A stretch of DNA of 64,000 bases, taken from contig CP137669.1 in NCBI GenBank assembly GCA_037976565.1, forward strand, positions 38,218,912 to 38,282,911, written 5' to 3'. Shown in pieces: positions 20,553 to 30,400 of the stretch. The stretch comes from Mesocentrotus franciscanus. Taxonomy: Eukaryota; Echinodermata; Echinoidea; Camarodonta; Strongylocentrotidae. Under the pieces are notes generated by a model. The model ran no database searches and was not told where the DNA came from. It saw nothing but the letters and a program-made list of their open reading frames with translations. Position 1 is the stretch's first letter. Each line of letters begins with the position of its first letter. The position numbers were made by a program, and so were the translations under genes.

Positions 20553-21420
20553 CGTAGAGGGCAATATACGAGTACATCCTTCCTCAGATGCAATTGCCGA
20601 TGCTAGGAGAACTTTAGAAGCCTGTATTCATGACATGAAAGACTGGATGGATTCCAACTGTCTTAAAATAAATGAGGATAAAACTGAGTTTATCATTTTG
20701 GGCTCTAAGAATTCTTTACTGAGAGCTAATCATTATCATTTAGGTTTGCAAGTAGGTGGCAAAGATATAAACCCAACCTCAAATGTTCGTAACCTTGGTG
20801 TGATATTTGACAAATAATATGTCATTTATTGGACATGTAGCTAGCATATCAAAGTCTGTGACATATCAACTGCGGAACCTTGGGTTCATACGAAAATCTT
20901 TGACGAGCATGTGAACAATTAATCCATGCATTAATCTCATCTCGCTTAGAATTTTGTAATTCTATTCTATTTGGACTCACCAAACAGCAGCAAGATAGAC
21001 TGCAATCCCTCCAAAATTCCAGTGCAAGACTTCTTACTTTAACACCAAGAATGTCCTCTATTACGCCTATATTTCGCTCTCTTCACTGGCTACCTGTCCA
21101 GAAAAGGGTCCACTTCCAAATTATGTTACTTTTTTTATCGGGCCCTCCATGGAATTTCGCCACAATATATTAAAGACTCACTACACCCCTACAATCCAAC
21201 TGGAAGTGATAATTTGATGCAAATTCCCCATACCCATCATGCATGGGGAGAAAATGCTTTTTCGCATAAAGCAGCCAAATTATGGAATAAACTTCCCCCA
21301 TCACTTCGCTCTATTGCAACATAATCCACATTTAAAAATCGTCTTAAAGCCCCACTGTACTACTTGTAGCTACTTGCTATATACTTGCTATATATGCTAT
21401 GTAGCTACTTGCTATATATA
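20553..21420 (+). pseudogene. CR1/L2-type LINE reverse transcriptase C-terminal fragment
   Basis: Starting just after the position of motif C, the sequence encodes SSDAIADARRTLEACIHDM, WMDSNCLKINEDKTEF and NVRNLGVIFD (to 20815). In shifted frames come SARLLTLTPRMSSITP, SLHWLPVQKRVHFQI, ALHGISPQYIKDSL, KLWNKLPPSLRS and STFKNRLKAPLYYL, with a stop near 21368. Frameshifts near 20816 and 21130 and an in-frame TAA near 21323 show decay. It is a different copy from the one at 1-938, same general group. The tail degenerates into CTTGCTATATA repeats (21365-21422). Confidence 0.82.
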
Positions 21421-21940
21421 TATAGAAAACAATGCCTAAACGGTGCCTGTTGGTCCCCCATGATCCTCTTTTTCTTATGTTAATTGAGAGCTTAGTTGAT
21501 GAGATAACCACCTGTCAGTGGCCACGCTAATCCCTCTAATCCCTCCTGGCCAAACTAGTACAGAGGGCCTTTAAGACTTACCTACTCCATCTTTAACCAA
21601 GTATTTCATTAAGTTGTATAAGTTTATTTTACTAAATCCATAATTAATATTTTATTTGTATATACATCTGAACTTAATTACACTGTTGCTCATAAAGTTG
21701 GAATATTTTTTTTACCCCAATTTATGGAGTGATTTTGACAATGATTTATTCCTAATTAGATCTAGATAATAGTTTACATTTCTCAGATTTTATTGAATAA
21801 TAATTCGCAGGTATTTGTTTTGCGTGACTGTTTAAGCATCCGTATGCTACTATGCTAATCAACTAGGGGTCCTATGCCCTCAAGTCATAACTGACAGTAA
21901 TGAGGATTGATGCCTCACAAAAGGGCAATAATAATAGCAC
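21421..21940. other. No recognisable feature
   Basis: AT-rich sequence, possibly the 3' UTR of the preceding LINE in its first part. No coding signature. Confidence 0.45.
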
Positions 21941-21946
21941 ATCGAC

Positions 21947-22010
21947 ACGATTTTGATCCTGGGGCCTCACAGTTACGAGACCATCGCTTTGCCACTGAAT
22001 CATGACTGCA
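21947..22010 (-). mobile_element. tRNA-like SINE head, degenerate
   Basis: On the minus strand, TGATTCAGTGG (22002-21992) is one mismatch from the Pol III A box. GGATCAAAATC (21959-21949) is a diverged B box at tRNA-like spacing. The sequence between resembles an anticodon arm. It adjoins a G-run and A-run region (22020-22065) that may be part of the same repeat. Confidence 0.5.
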
Positions 22011-23629
22011 CGCAGCGAGGGCTAGGGTAGGGGGCAGCCCCCACAAATACAAAAAAAAAATGTAATAAAGTATCAATAATTCATTGCATTTTCCCCCGGT
22101 CCCCGACAGAAAAAAATTATCCGTGTGGCCATGCCTTGAACCATAATGCATGACCGCACAGAGGAATTTTTCCTGTTGGGGACCGCGGGGGAAAATGTAA
22201 TCAAAATTGAATGGGAATGCGTGTTTTTATGTAATCCGAGCTCCAGTTCAATCATTGCGTTGTTACTAGTTACGTATAATCAAGGAATAAATAAATAGCC
22301 ATATCCGACGATAATATTTTAAATATCCTTTTGCTTTATCCTTTTACTGCGAAATATGAACTTCTTACTTTGACTGTTTCGTTAACGAGTAGAATACTAC
22401 ATGTACAATTGCAAGTGCCTTCTGAAGGTAAAATAATTTGGCCAATATAACATTGTTTCCTTAGAAATTAATGTAACATCTTGTTAACTGACATTACATC
22501 GTGGTAACTGACGTTACACACATTGAAGTGTCCTTTTTTATCAATGGTATATTGGATACCCCATTTTGTTGGTATGGATAGAAAGAGAGTTGGTCATATG
22601 GATTAACTCTTGCGGTGTCGGTGTCACATAGTTGACAGTAACCCTCCCCCCAGACATGGCCTCGTATAATTATATGTTCATACTGTTTTTATTTGTTATA
22701 CATGTATTTACATTTTCTAGGGGGATTAAGATTGGGTATACTGAATATGTGAAGAAAACCATACACTAACATAAACATTTTGGTTTTCGGTTCGTTCAGC
22801 CGGGCTACAACGACAAAAATCTAGAATGATGGAAGGCGCACAGCTTACATCCATGTTATTGGGTTTTTTTTTTTAATTCACTTTTCGCCACTTCTAACTT
22901 TCCGATTTTAGTTTACTGACGATTCTCGTTTATCAGATACTGATAACGAGAACAGTAATTATGTTAATGTTACTCATATTATTGATAGCAAAAGCTTGAA
23001 GAGGGCAATCATGGAGTAGCGGGATTTATCTGAAGCACTATGATCGATAATCTATAGAAATCAGTTTTTACAACATACATGTACAACGGATGCTCATTGT
23101 TCGATAAGTTCCGACACACGCCCTTTCGGGCGCTAATCCCCCGGCTTAACCCGGATGCGCCTTTCCATAGAAAGCGGGACGTTTCAGGTCTAGAATTTGT
23201 TGATATCAGTTATTTGTAAGGGTGCTAAGCGGGGTGCTAAGCCTTGAAAGGAAGGATGATCGCAGATCTATAGGGAGAGATTTAGTGATAATTGATTCAA
23301 GAAGGTGCTTACATATAAGCTTTTTGCGTTTATCTACATTGTTCCACAATAGAGTCCAAATCACGCTCATAGTAAACGACTGAAAATGAATCTAAACATT
23401 ATACAGAAATAATGTGGATGGGGGGATAGATAAAGGGGAGAGTGGGGGGTGTAGACAGAGAGAGAGAGGGGGGGGGGACAAGGGAAGTGAGAGATAGAGC
23501 TAGTACATTGTGGCCTATTTCGGGGTTTAAATGACTTTTGTCTCTCTCTCTCTAATACAGATATTCCATTAAAATTGGTTTCTATGATAATTATACAGTT
23601 CCTGCAATGATTACGGGACGCATGGCAAA
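22011..23629. other. 1.6 kb with no gene recognised
   Basis: Mostly AT-rich and apparently unique sequence. Small items seen: a hairpin CGCCC-TTTC-GGGCG near 23117-23130, a duplicated GTTAACTGAC/GGTAACTGAC ATTACA motif near 22480-22520, and a GA-rich stretch with a G-run near 23455-23480. None supports a gene. Confidence 0.45.
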
Positions 23630-23900
23630 AATAGGGGGTAACCTCGCTATGCATGAGGACCGCTATTAATAACGTGCAACTTCCCATACCTCCAAGAGGA
23701 CCGCTTTTCATAAAACGAAATGAGGGTCGCTATTCCTAATACTAGATGAGGATCGGTATTCATAATACGAGAAGAGGGTCGCTATTTCTAATGTTGAATG
23801 GGTGTCCAATTCATAACACGAGTAGAGGGTCGCTATTCATAATACGAAACAAGGGTCGCTATTCATGATAAGAAATGAGGATCGCTTTTTATAATTCAAT
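23630..23900 (+). repeat. Short array of the 26-bp minisatellite family
   Basis: Opens with GGGGTAACCTCGCTAT, then AGGACCGCTATTAATAACG, followed by six to eight diverged 26-bp units of the GAGGGTCGCTATTCATAATA type. Its left flank matches those at 10075 and 24327. The block with GTGCAACTTCCCATACCTCC is shared, inverted, with 26140-26175. Confidence 0.8.
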
Positions 23901-24320
23901 ATGCAAATTATAACAATATAAATCATTATTATACAAATCAACCGTTATTGTAGAAAACAGAGAAAAATAGGATTTCTAGTTATTCACACTGAGATACAGA
24001 AATAGAAGTGTTCAAATCAAACAAATATTCAGAAAAATAGGCATGCGACTGAGGACCCTATCATAAGGATGCGTTGCTTTACATAATTTAGCCGAATGAA
24101 ACCGAATATTTGATTGACTAATAAATTGTATTGTTATTCTTTTATACAGTTACAAAGCAGTCTGCAATTTGATGAAATAAACTAATCGACATTGAGGGAA
24201 AAAACAAATAAATCATGAAATTATATTTTAATAAAAAACAGTTTCGGTAGCTATAGTAATAAGTTGCAAGAAATATCGATCGGCAATTTGAGCGAAATGA
24301 TGCTAAAGTGATACACACAA
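23901..24320. other. AT-rich sequence, no gene
   Basis: No coding, RNA or repeat signature recognised between two related minisatellite copies. Confidence 0.45.
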
Positions 24321-24324
24321 GCAC

Positions 24325-24862
24325 CGGGGTAGCCTCGCTATTCATTATAGGACTGCTATTCGTAAGGACCGCTATTCATATAAGGACCACTATTCGTAAG
24401 GACCGCTATTCATAAGAACCTCTATTCATAATTTGAGAAAAGGGTCATTATTCATCAGGACCGCTATTCATAATCAAAGAAGAGGGTCGCTATTCATAAC
24501 AGGAGAAGAGGGTCGCTGTTCATAATACGGAATGAGGGTCGCTATTCATGAAAATTAAATAGGCCACAAACAAAATGCTAACAACAAAGGGAAATATTGG
24601 AAGGGGGACACTCCCACGGCTGTGGCGTAGCTGCGTGGGGGGGGGGGCGACACATGGGCCCCGAATATTTTTCTTTAAAAAAAGTATATTTACCTCTTAT
24701 CTTTGATAATTATATTAACAATCCCCGCTCCTGTGGTAACGAGAAAAAAAGAAGAAAAAAAAAACATAATATTCATATAATTCCATCGTAATTTTCCTCC
24801 TAGTGGGAAATCTTGCCCCACCACCCTGCCCCGACTGATCTTATCCAGGCTACGCCACTGAG
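24325..24862 (+). mobile_element. Minisatellite-bearing element, short-array copy
   Basis: The left part (24325-24560) has about nine units beginning GGGGTAGCCTCGCTATTCAT. It includes AATTTGAGAAAAGGGTCA and AATCAAAGAAGAGGGT in the same order as 10100-10160. The right part matches the flank of the long array (GGACACTCCCACGGCTG, G-run, CACATGGGCCCCGAATATTT). GTGGCGTAGC near 24622 and its complement GCTACGCCAC near 24850-24860 look like inverted termini of a MITE. No clear target duplication is visible. This copy has a few minisatellite units where the 10-kb copy has dozens. Confidence 0.7.
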
Positions 24863-24984
24863 ACATTAAGTAGACCAAGCAGGTCCGTTATCATAGTTAT
24901 TTAAGGACTGGTTTGCTATTTCAGAAATTGTAATTGTTTATACGACAATAATGTTTTTTGTAGAAAGTAGCTTTTGTATGTGTG

Positions 24985-25159
24985 TGTGTTTCGGGGGGGG
25001 AACCCCCCCCTCACCTTTTTTTCAAGTGTTAACAACAAAAAAATTGGGGGCTAAAAGGTGAAAAAATTAGCTTACCCCCCGCTGGCTGAGTCGTTGCGAA
25101 ATTTTCGGCGCGATTTTCAAATGTTAACCCCCGTTGAAAAAATCCTGCGTACGCCACTG
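24985..25159. mobile_element. hAT-type MITE fragment
   Basis: The right end is the complement of CAGTGGCGTACGCAG (25145-25159). The interior has G/C-runs and CGCGATTTTCAAATGTTAAC, similar to CACGATTTTCAAATTTT in the MITE at 14979-15171. The left terminus is not identifiable. Confidence 0.6.
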
Positions 25160-25249
25160 GACCCACCAATTATATAGCAGGGTTGGACCGGACCATGAGC
25201 CTAGTTACTGCCCGGAGATGGGTGAGGGGGCACTTTAAAATTGTGTTTG

Positions 25250-25300
25250 GTTTGGGCAGGTCACTAATTGGCGTGGGGTCCAGGGGGCTGAGGCTTGAAC
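25250..25300 (+). repeat. Isolated fragment of the GC-rich satellite
   Basis: GGCAGGTCACTAATTGGCGT followed by GGGGTCCAGGGGGCTGAG is essentially identical to satellite subunits at 13040-13080, but single-copy and 11 kb away. Confidence 0.85.
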
Positions 25301-25320
25301 GATTTCGGACCTTGAAGGTT

Positions 25321-26005
25321 TTCGCGTCATGTAGCGTACAAAGAGGTAATGCGATCCGAATATGAACCAAACATTTGTTTTCTTTTTTTGTTGAGGTGAG
25401 GGTGGTGGTGGTGGTGATGGGTAAGGAGGTCTGATAAGGTCTATATAGTGCAACAAAATAAAAGTAAAAAATGCCGTGAGAAATTTGTTTTTGTTTTTAT
25501 TTTGGGGTGGGACATTTAGCCCTTGTAGCAACAAGAAGGCAGGATATAATGATAAATACAGAACAAACACAGGAAAAATACGAAATGTTAACATAATATA
25601 TACATGCAGGTTCAGAAAAATTTAAACATTAGTTAAATCGAGACATGATAAATTCAAAGCAAACACAGAAAATACACGTAATAGTTATTCAAGCCTATGT
25701 ATACATGCATACATGTTCACCCACGAAATATAAAGAATCAATTACTTTAAAGGGAGCGTTGAGTATTGGTATTTACCAAAGTGCCCCTCCAAAATATAAA
25801 AAATATACAATAAAGGCAACAAAACAAACGAGGAGTAAGGCTGACCTGAGTTTTCATGAAACAAAATAGATAATCACTGAACAAACACATCATAATATAC
25901 ATACCACCTGTCAATTCATCATACACATTGAGAACAGGAATAGATTTATAAAAAAATTAAACCATATTATTAATCTCGATGGAATTTAGTATTGTAAACA
26001 GTATT
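25321..26005. other. No recognisable feature
   Basis: AT-rich sequence. Open frames at 25235-25594 and 25645-25869 have low-complexity composition and no recognisable domain. Confidence 0.45.
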
Positions 26006-26009
26006 ATAT

Positions 26010-26195
26010 ATTTGACCCTCTTCTCCTATTATGAATAGCAACCCTCATTTCTTATTATGAATAGCGACCCTCCTCTCCTGTTATGAATGGTCCTTATTTC
26101 TTTAAGAACAGTGACCCCTTGTCGTTTTATGAATATCGGTCCTTCAGGTATTGGAAGTTACACGCTATGAATAGCGGTCCTCATGAAAAAAGGAC
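26010..26195 (-). repeat. Inverted short copy of the 26-bp minisatellite family
   Basis: On the minus strand this reads as AGGACCGCTATTCATAGCG, then a GTGTAACTTCCAATACCTG block, then five diverged 26-bp units. It is the reverse-oriented homologue of 23640-23900. Confidence 0.8.
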
Positions 26196-26284
26196 CAGGA
26201 GGGGGAAACTGAATTCAGACAAGGATTAAGAGTCGAGAACGGTACAACGAATCGTCTTCTTTCTCTAATAATATAATGAAACGT

Positions 26285-26408
26285 CAAAGCTTCCGCGCTT
26301 CTCGCGGAAAGGAGGGGAACCACTCCCTGCAACCACCCCCGCCTAGGGAGCCCTTCGCGTGCTCACTAACGCCCCCCTAAAACAAAATCCTAGCTTCGCG
26401 CCTGCTTC
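26285..26408 (-). mobile_element. Probable MITE terminus (CAGGCGCGAAGCTAGG)
   Basis: On the minus strand CAGGCGCGAAGCTAGG leads into ATTTTGTTTTAGGGGGGCG, a layout like the other G-run MITEs here. The opposite side has TTCCGCG-CTTCT-CGCGGAA, a small inverted repeat. No target duplication was found. Confidence 0.45.
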
Positions 26409-26759
26409 TCTGTTTATGTTCCTTCCTTTTGTTTCAACCAATATCTGGTTTTCTCTTCCTCTACCTCTTTAGTACTACTGTTGTGTTTTTTGTTTTGATT
26501 TACCTGGTCATGCGCACATGTATGTGTTAGGCCCATATCATTTTGTATTCATGTTCAATTGTGTGTTGTATTTATTCCTGATTTTGTATAAATTGATTGT
26601 ATGTAAATTTATGTTATATATATTTGGAGAAACAGCCGGAAAGTGATTTTTTTTATGCCATTGTAATTTCATTTTGTGCATGATTAATAAATTTGAATTG
26701 ATGTGTGTGTGTGTGTGAATGGGTCTGTATCAATCAGATATGATTATTTACGTCTGGGG
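26409..26759 (+). other. LINE-like 3' tail sequence, no gene
   Basis: AT-rich sequence ending GCCATTGTAATTTCATTTTG and AATAAATTTGAATTG near 26655-26700, then a (GT)n stretch. A near copy of this ending occurs at 27060-27105 with GAATT repeats, suggesting a retrotransposon 3' end. No ORF. Confidence 0.4.
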
Positions 26760-26884
26760 ACCGACCTTTAACGTCACCATCCGAAAGACGTGACTCGGTT
26801 TCGAACCTGCGTCCTCGGCTGAATCAGTCTGTAACTTCCACTGTTAGCTGGATTACAGGCGCACGCCACAACGCCTAGTTTTGA
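26760..26884 (-). mobile_element. SINE with a 7SL RNA/Alu-like head and a perfect B box
   Basis: On the minus strand the sequence opens TAGGCGTTGTGGCGTGCGCC, then TGTAATCCAGCTAACAG. This is very close to the 5' Alu domain of 7SL RNA (GGTGGCGCGTGCCTGTAATC, CCAGCTA). About 55 bp later it has GGTTCGAAACC, an exact Pol III B box. It continues into CTTTCGGATGGTGACGTTAA, a motif like the conserved cores of some invertebrate SINEs. Alternatives are a diverged 7SL pseudogene or chance similarity. It is not a translated gene. Confidence 0.55.
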
Positions 26885-26885
26885 A

Positions 26886-27057
26886 TAAACTTTTGTCAAA
26901 TTTATTAATAAACGTGATTTTTTTTTCCCCCATATAATTTGGTTAAGTCTTTCTTTGGATACAGCATCCATGTAATCGATTAACAATTGGAGTAATAGAT
27001 TTAAGTAGAAATACTGAAAGCAAATTAAAACAAATAAGGTAATATACGCTCCTTTAA
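26886..27057 (+). repeat. Direct duplication, copy 1
   Basis: Nearly identical to 27112-27290. Shared blocks include CCATATAATTTGGTTAAGTC, CATCCATGTAATCGATTAAC and AGTAGAAATACTGAAAGC. The copies are separated by a 50-bp LINE-like tail with GAATT repeats. Confidence 0.9.
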
Positions 27058-27111
27058 ATACCCATTGTAATTTTATTTAATAAATTTGAATTGAATTGAA
27101 TTGAACATAGA

Positions 27112-27290
27112 TTTTTGTCAAATTCATTAGTGAAACCTGATATTTTTTTCTCCCCATATAATTTGGTTAAGTCTTTTCTTTGGATACAACATCCATGTAA
27201 TCGATTAACAATTGGAGTAATAGATAAGTAGAAATACTGAAAGCAAATTAAAACAAATTAGGTAATATACCATTATATACGCTCCTTAAG
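27112..27290 (+). repeat. Direct duplication, copy 2
   Basis: Second copy of 26886-27057, with a few substitutions and an extra ATTATAT stretch near its end. It sits just outside the giant satellite array. Confidence 0.9.
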
Positions 27291-27299
27291 ACTACCAAA

Positions 27300-27475
27300 G
27301 CTGTGACGTCATAAAAATCTATTTTTGGAATTTCTCAATTTTTTCTTCATTTTCCGAAAGACCACCAAAAATAATGTCCAAATGTCGAAAACCAATTGAA
27401 TATGTCAAGTATTTGCCGAGATATGACCATCTGAATAAAAAGATTGCCTATGGGAACTCAGTGTTATATTGCTCT
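27300..27475 (+). other. Left flank of the giant satellite array
   Basis: Non-repeated sequence with faint resemblance to the satellite unit. GTATTTGCCGAGATATGACC here compares with GTAGTTTTCGAGTAAATGGC in the unit, each preceded by an AATT-rich stretch. It may be a highly diverged edge unit or unrelated flank. Confidence 0.4.
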
Positions 27476-30400
27476 GGCACGTCGTCCTCAACACGTACAA
27501 CGTACATGTAATTGGTTCATCTGTCCAATTCGTAGTTTTCGAGTAAATGGCAATTTTATGTTTAGAGGTGAAAAAGGCGCGTATTAGGCCTTTTGAGACG
27601 TTTTTTTCGTTTTTCACCCAAATGGCTATAATTTCCAAATTAAGTATCTTAGCGCGTCCCGGTTGATATCATGGTGTAAGGCACGTCGTCCTCAACACGT
27701 ACATGTAATTGGTTCATCTGTCCAATTCGTAGTTTTCGAGTAAATGGCAATTTTATGTTTAGAGGTGAAAAAGGCGCGTATTAGGCCTTTTGAGACGTTT
27801 TTTCGTTTTTCACCCAAATGGCTATAATTTCCAAATTAAGTATCTTAGCGCGTCCCGGTTGATATCATGGTGTAAGGCACGTCGTCCTCAACACGTACAT
27901 GTAATTGGTTCATCTGTCCAATTCGTAGTTTTCGAGTAAATGGCAATTTTATGTTTAGAGGTGAAAAGGGCGTATTAGGCCTTTTGAGACGTTTTTTCGT
28001 TTTTCACCCAAATGGCTATAATTTCCAAATTAAGTATCTTAGCGCGTCCCGGTTGATATCATGGTGTAAGGCACGTCGTCCTCAACACGTACATGTAATT
28101 GGTTCATCTGTCCAATTCGTAGTTTTCGAGTAAATGGCAATTTTATGTTTATGGGTGAAAAAGGCGTTTTTTTCGTTTTTCACCCAAATGGCTATAATTT
28201 CCAAATTAAGTATCTTAGCGCGTCCCGGTTGATATCATGGTGTAAGGCACGTCGTCCTCAACACGTACATGTAATTGGTTCATCTGTCCAATTCGTAGTT
28301 TTCGAGTAAATGGCAATTTCATGTTTAGAGGTGAAAAGGCGCGTATTAGGCCTTTTGAGACGTTTTTTCGTTTTTCACCCAAATGGCTATAATTTCCAAA
28401 TTAAGTATCTTAGCGCGTCCCGGTTGATATCATGGTGTAAGGCACGTCGTCCTCAACACGTACATGTAATTGGTTCATCTGTCCAATTCGTAGTTTTCGA
28501 GTAAATGGCAATTTCATGTTTAGAGGTGAAAAAGGCGCGTATTAGGCCTTTTGAGACGTTTTTTCGTTTTTCACCCAAATGGCTATAATTTCCAAATTAA
28601 GTATCTTAGCGCGTCCCGGTTGATATCATGGTGTAAGGCACGTCGTCCTCAACACGTACATGTAATTGGTTCATCTGTCCAATTCGTAGTTTTCGAGTAA
28701 ATGGCAATTTCATGTTTAGAGGTGAAAAAGGCGCGTATTAGGCCTTTTGAGACGTTTTTTCGTTTTTCACCCAAATGGCTATAATTTCCAAATTAAGTAT
28801 CTTAGCGCGTCCCGGTTGATATCATGGTGTAAGGCACGTCGTCCTCAACACGTACATGTAATTGGTTCATCTGTCCAATTCGTAGTTTTCGAGTAAATGG
28901 CAATTTTATGTTTAGAGGTGAAAAGGCGCGTATTAGGCCTTTTGAGAGGGTTTTTTCGTTTTTCACCCAAATGGCTATAATTTCCAAATTAAGTATCTTA
29001 GCGCGTCCCGGTTGATATCATGGTGTAAGGCACGTCGTCCTCAACACGTACATGTAATTGGTTCATCTGTCCAATTCGTAGTTTTCGAGTAAATGGCAAT
29101 TTTATGTTTAGAGGTGAAAAAGGCGCGTATTAGGCCTTTTGAGACGTTTTTTCGTTTTTCACCCAAATGGCTATAATTTCCAAATTAAGTATCTTAGCGC
29201 GTCCCGGTTGATATCATGGTGTAAGGCACGTCGTCCTCAACACGTACATGTAATTGGTTCATCTGTCCAATTCGTAGTTTTCGAGTAAATGGCAATTTCA
29301 TGTTTAGAGGTGAAAAAGGCGCGTATTAGGCCTTTTGAGACGTTTTTTCGTTTTTCACCCAAATGGCTATAATTTCCAAATTAAGTATCTTAGCGCGTCC
29401 CGGTTGATATCATGGTGTAAGGCACGTCGTCCTCAACACGTACATGTAATTGGTTCATCTGTCCAATTCGTAGTTTTCGAGTAAATGGCAATTTTATGTT
29501 TAGAGGTGAAAAAGGCGCGTATTAGGCCTTTTGAGACGTTTTTTCGTTTTTCACCCAAATGGCTATAATTTCCAAATTAAGTATCTTAGCGCGTCCCGGT
29601 TGATATCATGGTGTAAGGCACGTCGTCCTCAACACGTACATGTAATTGGTTCATCTGTCCAATTCGTAGTTTTCGAGTAAATGGCAATTTCATGTTTAGA
29701 GGTGAAAAAGGCGCGTATTAGGCCTTTTGAGACGTTTTTTCGTTTTTCACCCAAATGGCTATAATTTCCAAATTAAGTATCTTAGCGCGTCCCGGTTGAT
29801 ATCATGGTGTAAGGCACGTCGTCCTCAACACGTACATGTAATTGGTTCATCTGTCCAATTCGTAGTTTTCGAGTAAATGGCAATTTCATGTTTAGAGGTG
29901 AAAAAGGCGCGTATTAGGCCTTTTGAGACGTTTTTTCGTTTTTCACCCAAATGGCTATAATTTCCAAATTAAGAATCTTAGCGCGTCCCGGTTGATATCA
30001 TGGTGTAAGGCACGTCGTCCTCAACACGTACATGTAATTGGTTCATCTGTCCAATTCGTAGTTTTCGAGTAAATGGCAATTTCATGTTTAGAGGTGAAAA
30101 AGGCGCGTATTAGGCCTTTTGAGACGTTTTTTCGTTTTTCACCCAAATGGCTATAATTTCCAAATTAAGAATCTAGCGCGTCCCGGTTGATATCATGGTG
30201 TAAGGCACGTCGTCCTCAACACGTACATGTAATTGGTTCATCTGTCCAATTCGTAGTTTTCGAGTAAATGGCAATTTCATGTTTAGAGGTGAAAAGGCGC
30301 GTATTAGGCCTTTTGAGACATTTTTTTCGTTTTTCACCCAAATGGCTATAATTTCCAAATTAAGTATCTTAGCGCGTCCCGGTTGATATCATGGTGTAAG

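Noticed and set aside
26846..26884. Human Alu contamination, given the Alu-like stretch
   Set aside because: Only about 40 bp resembles Alu; the flanking sequence is not Alu and continues into native repeats, so an endogenous 7SL-like SINE is more likely.
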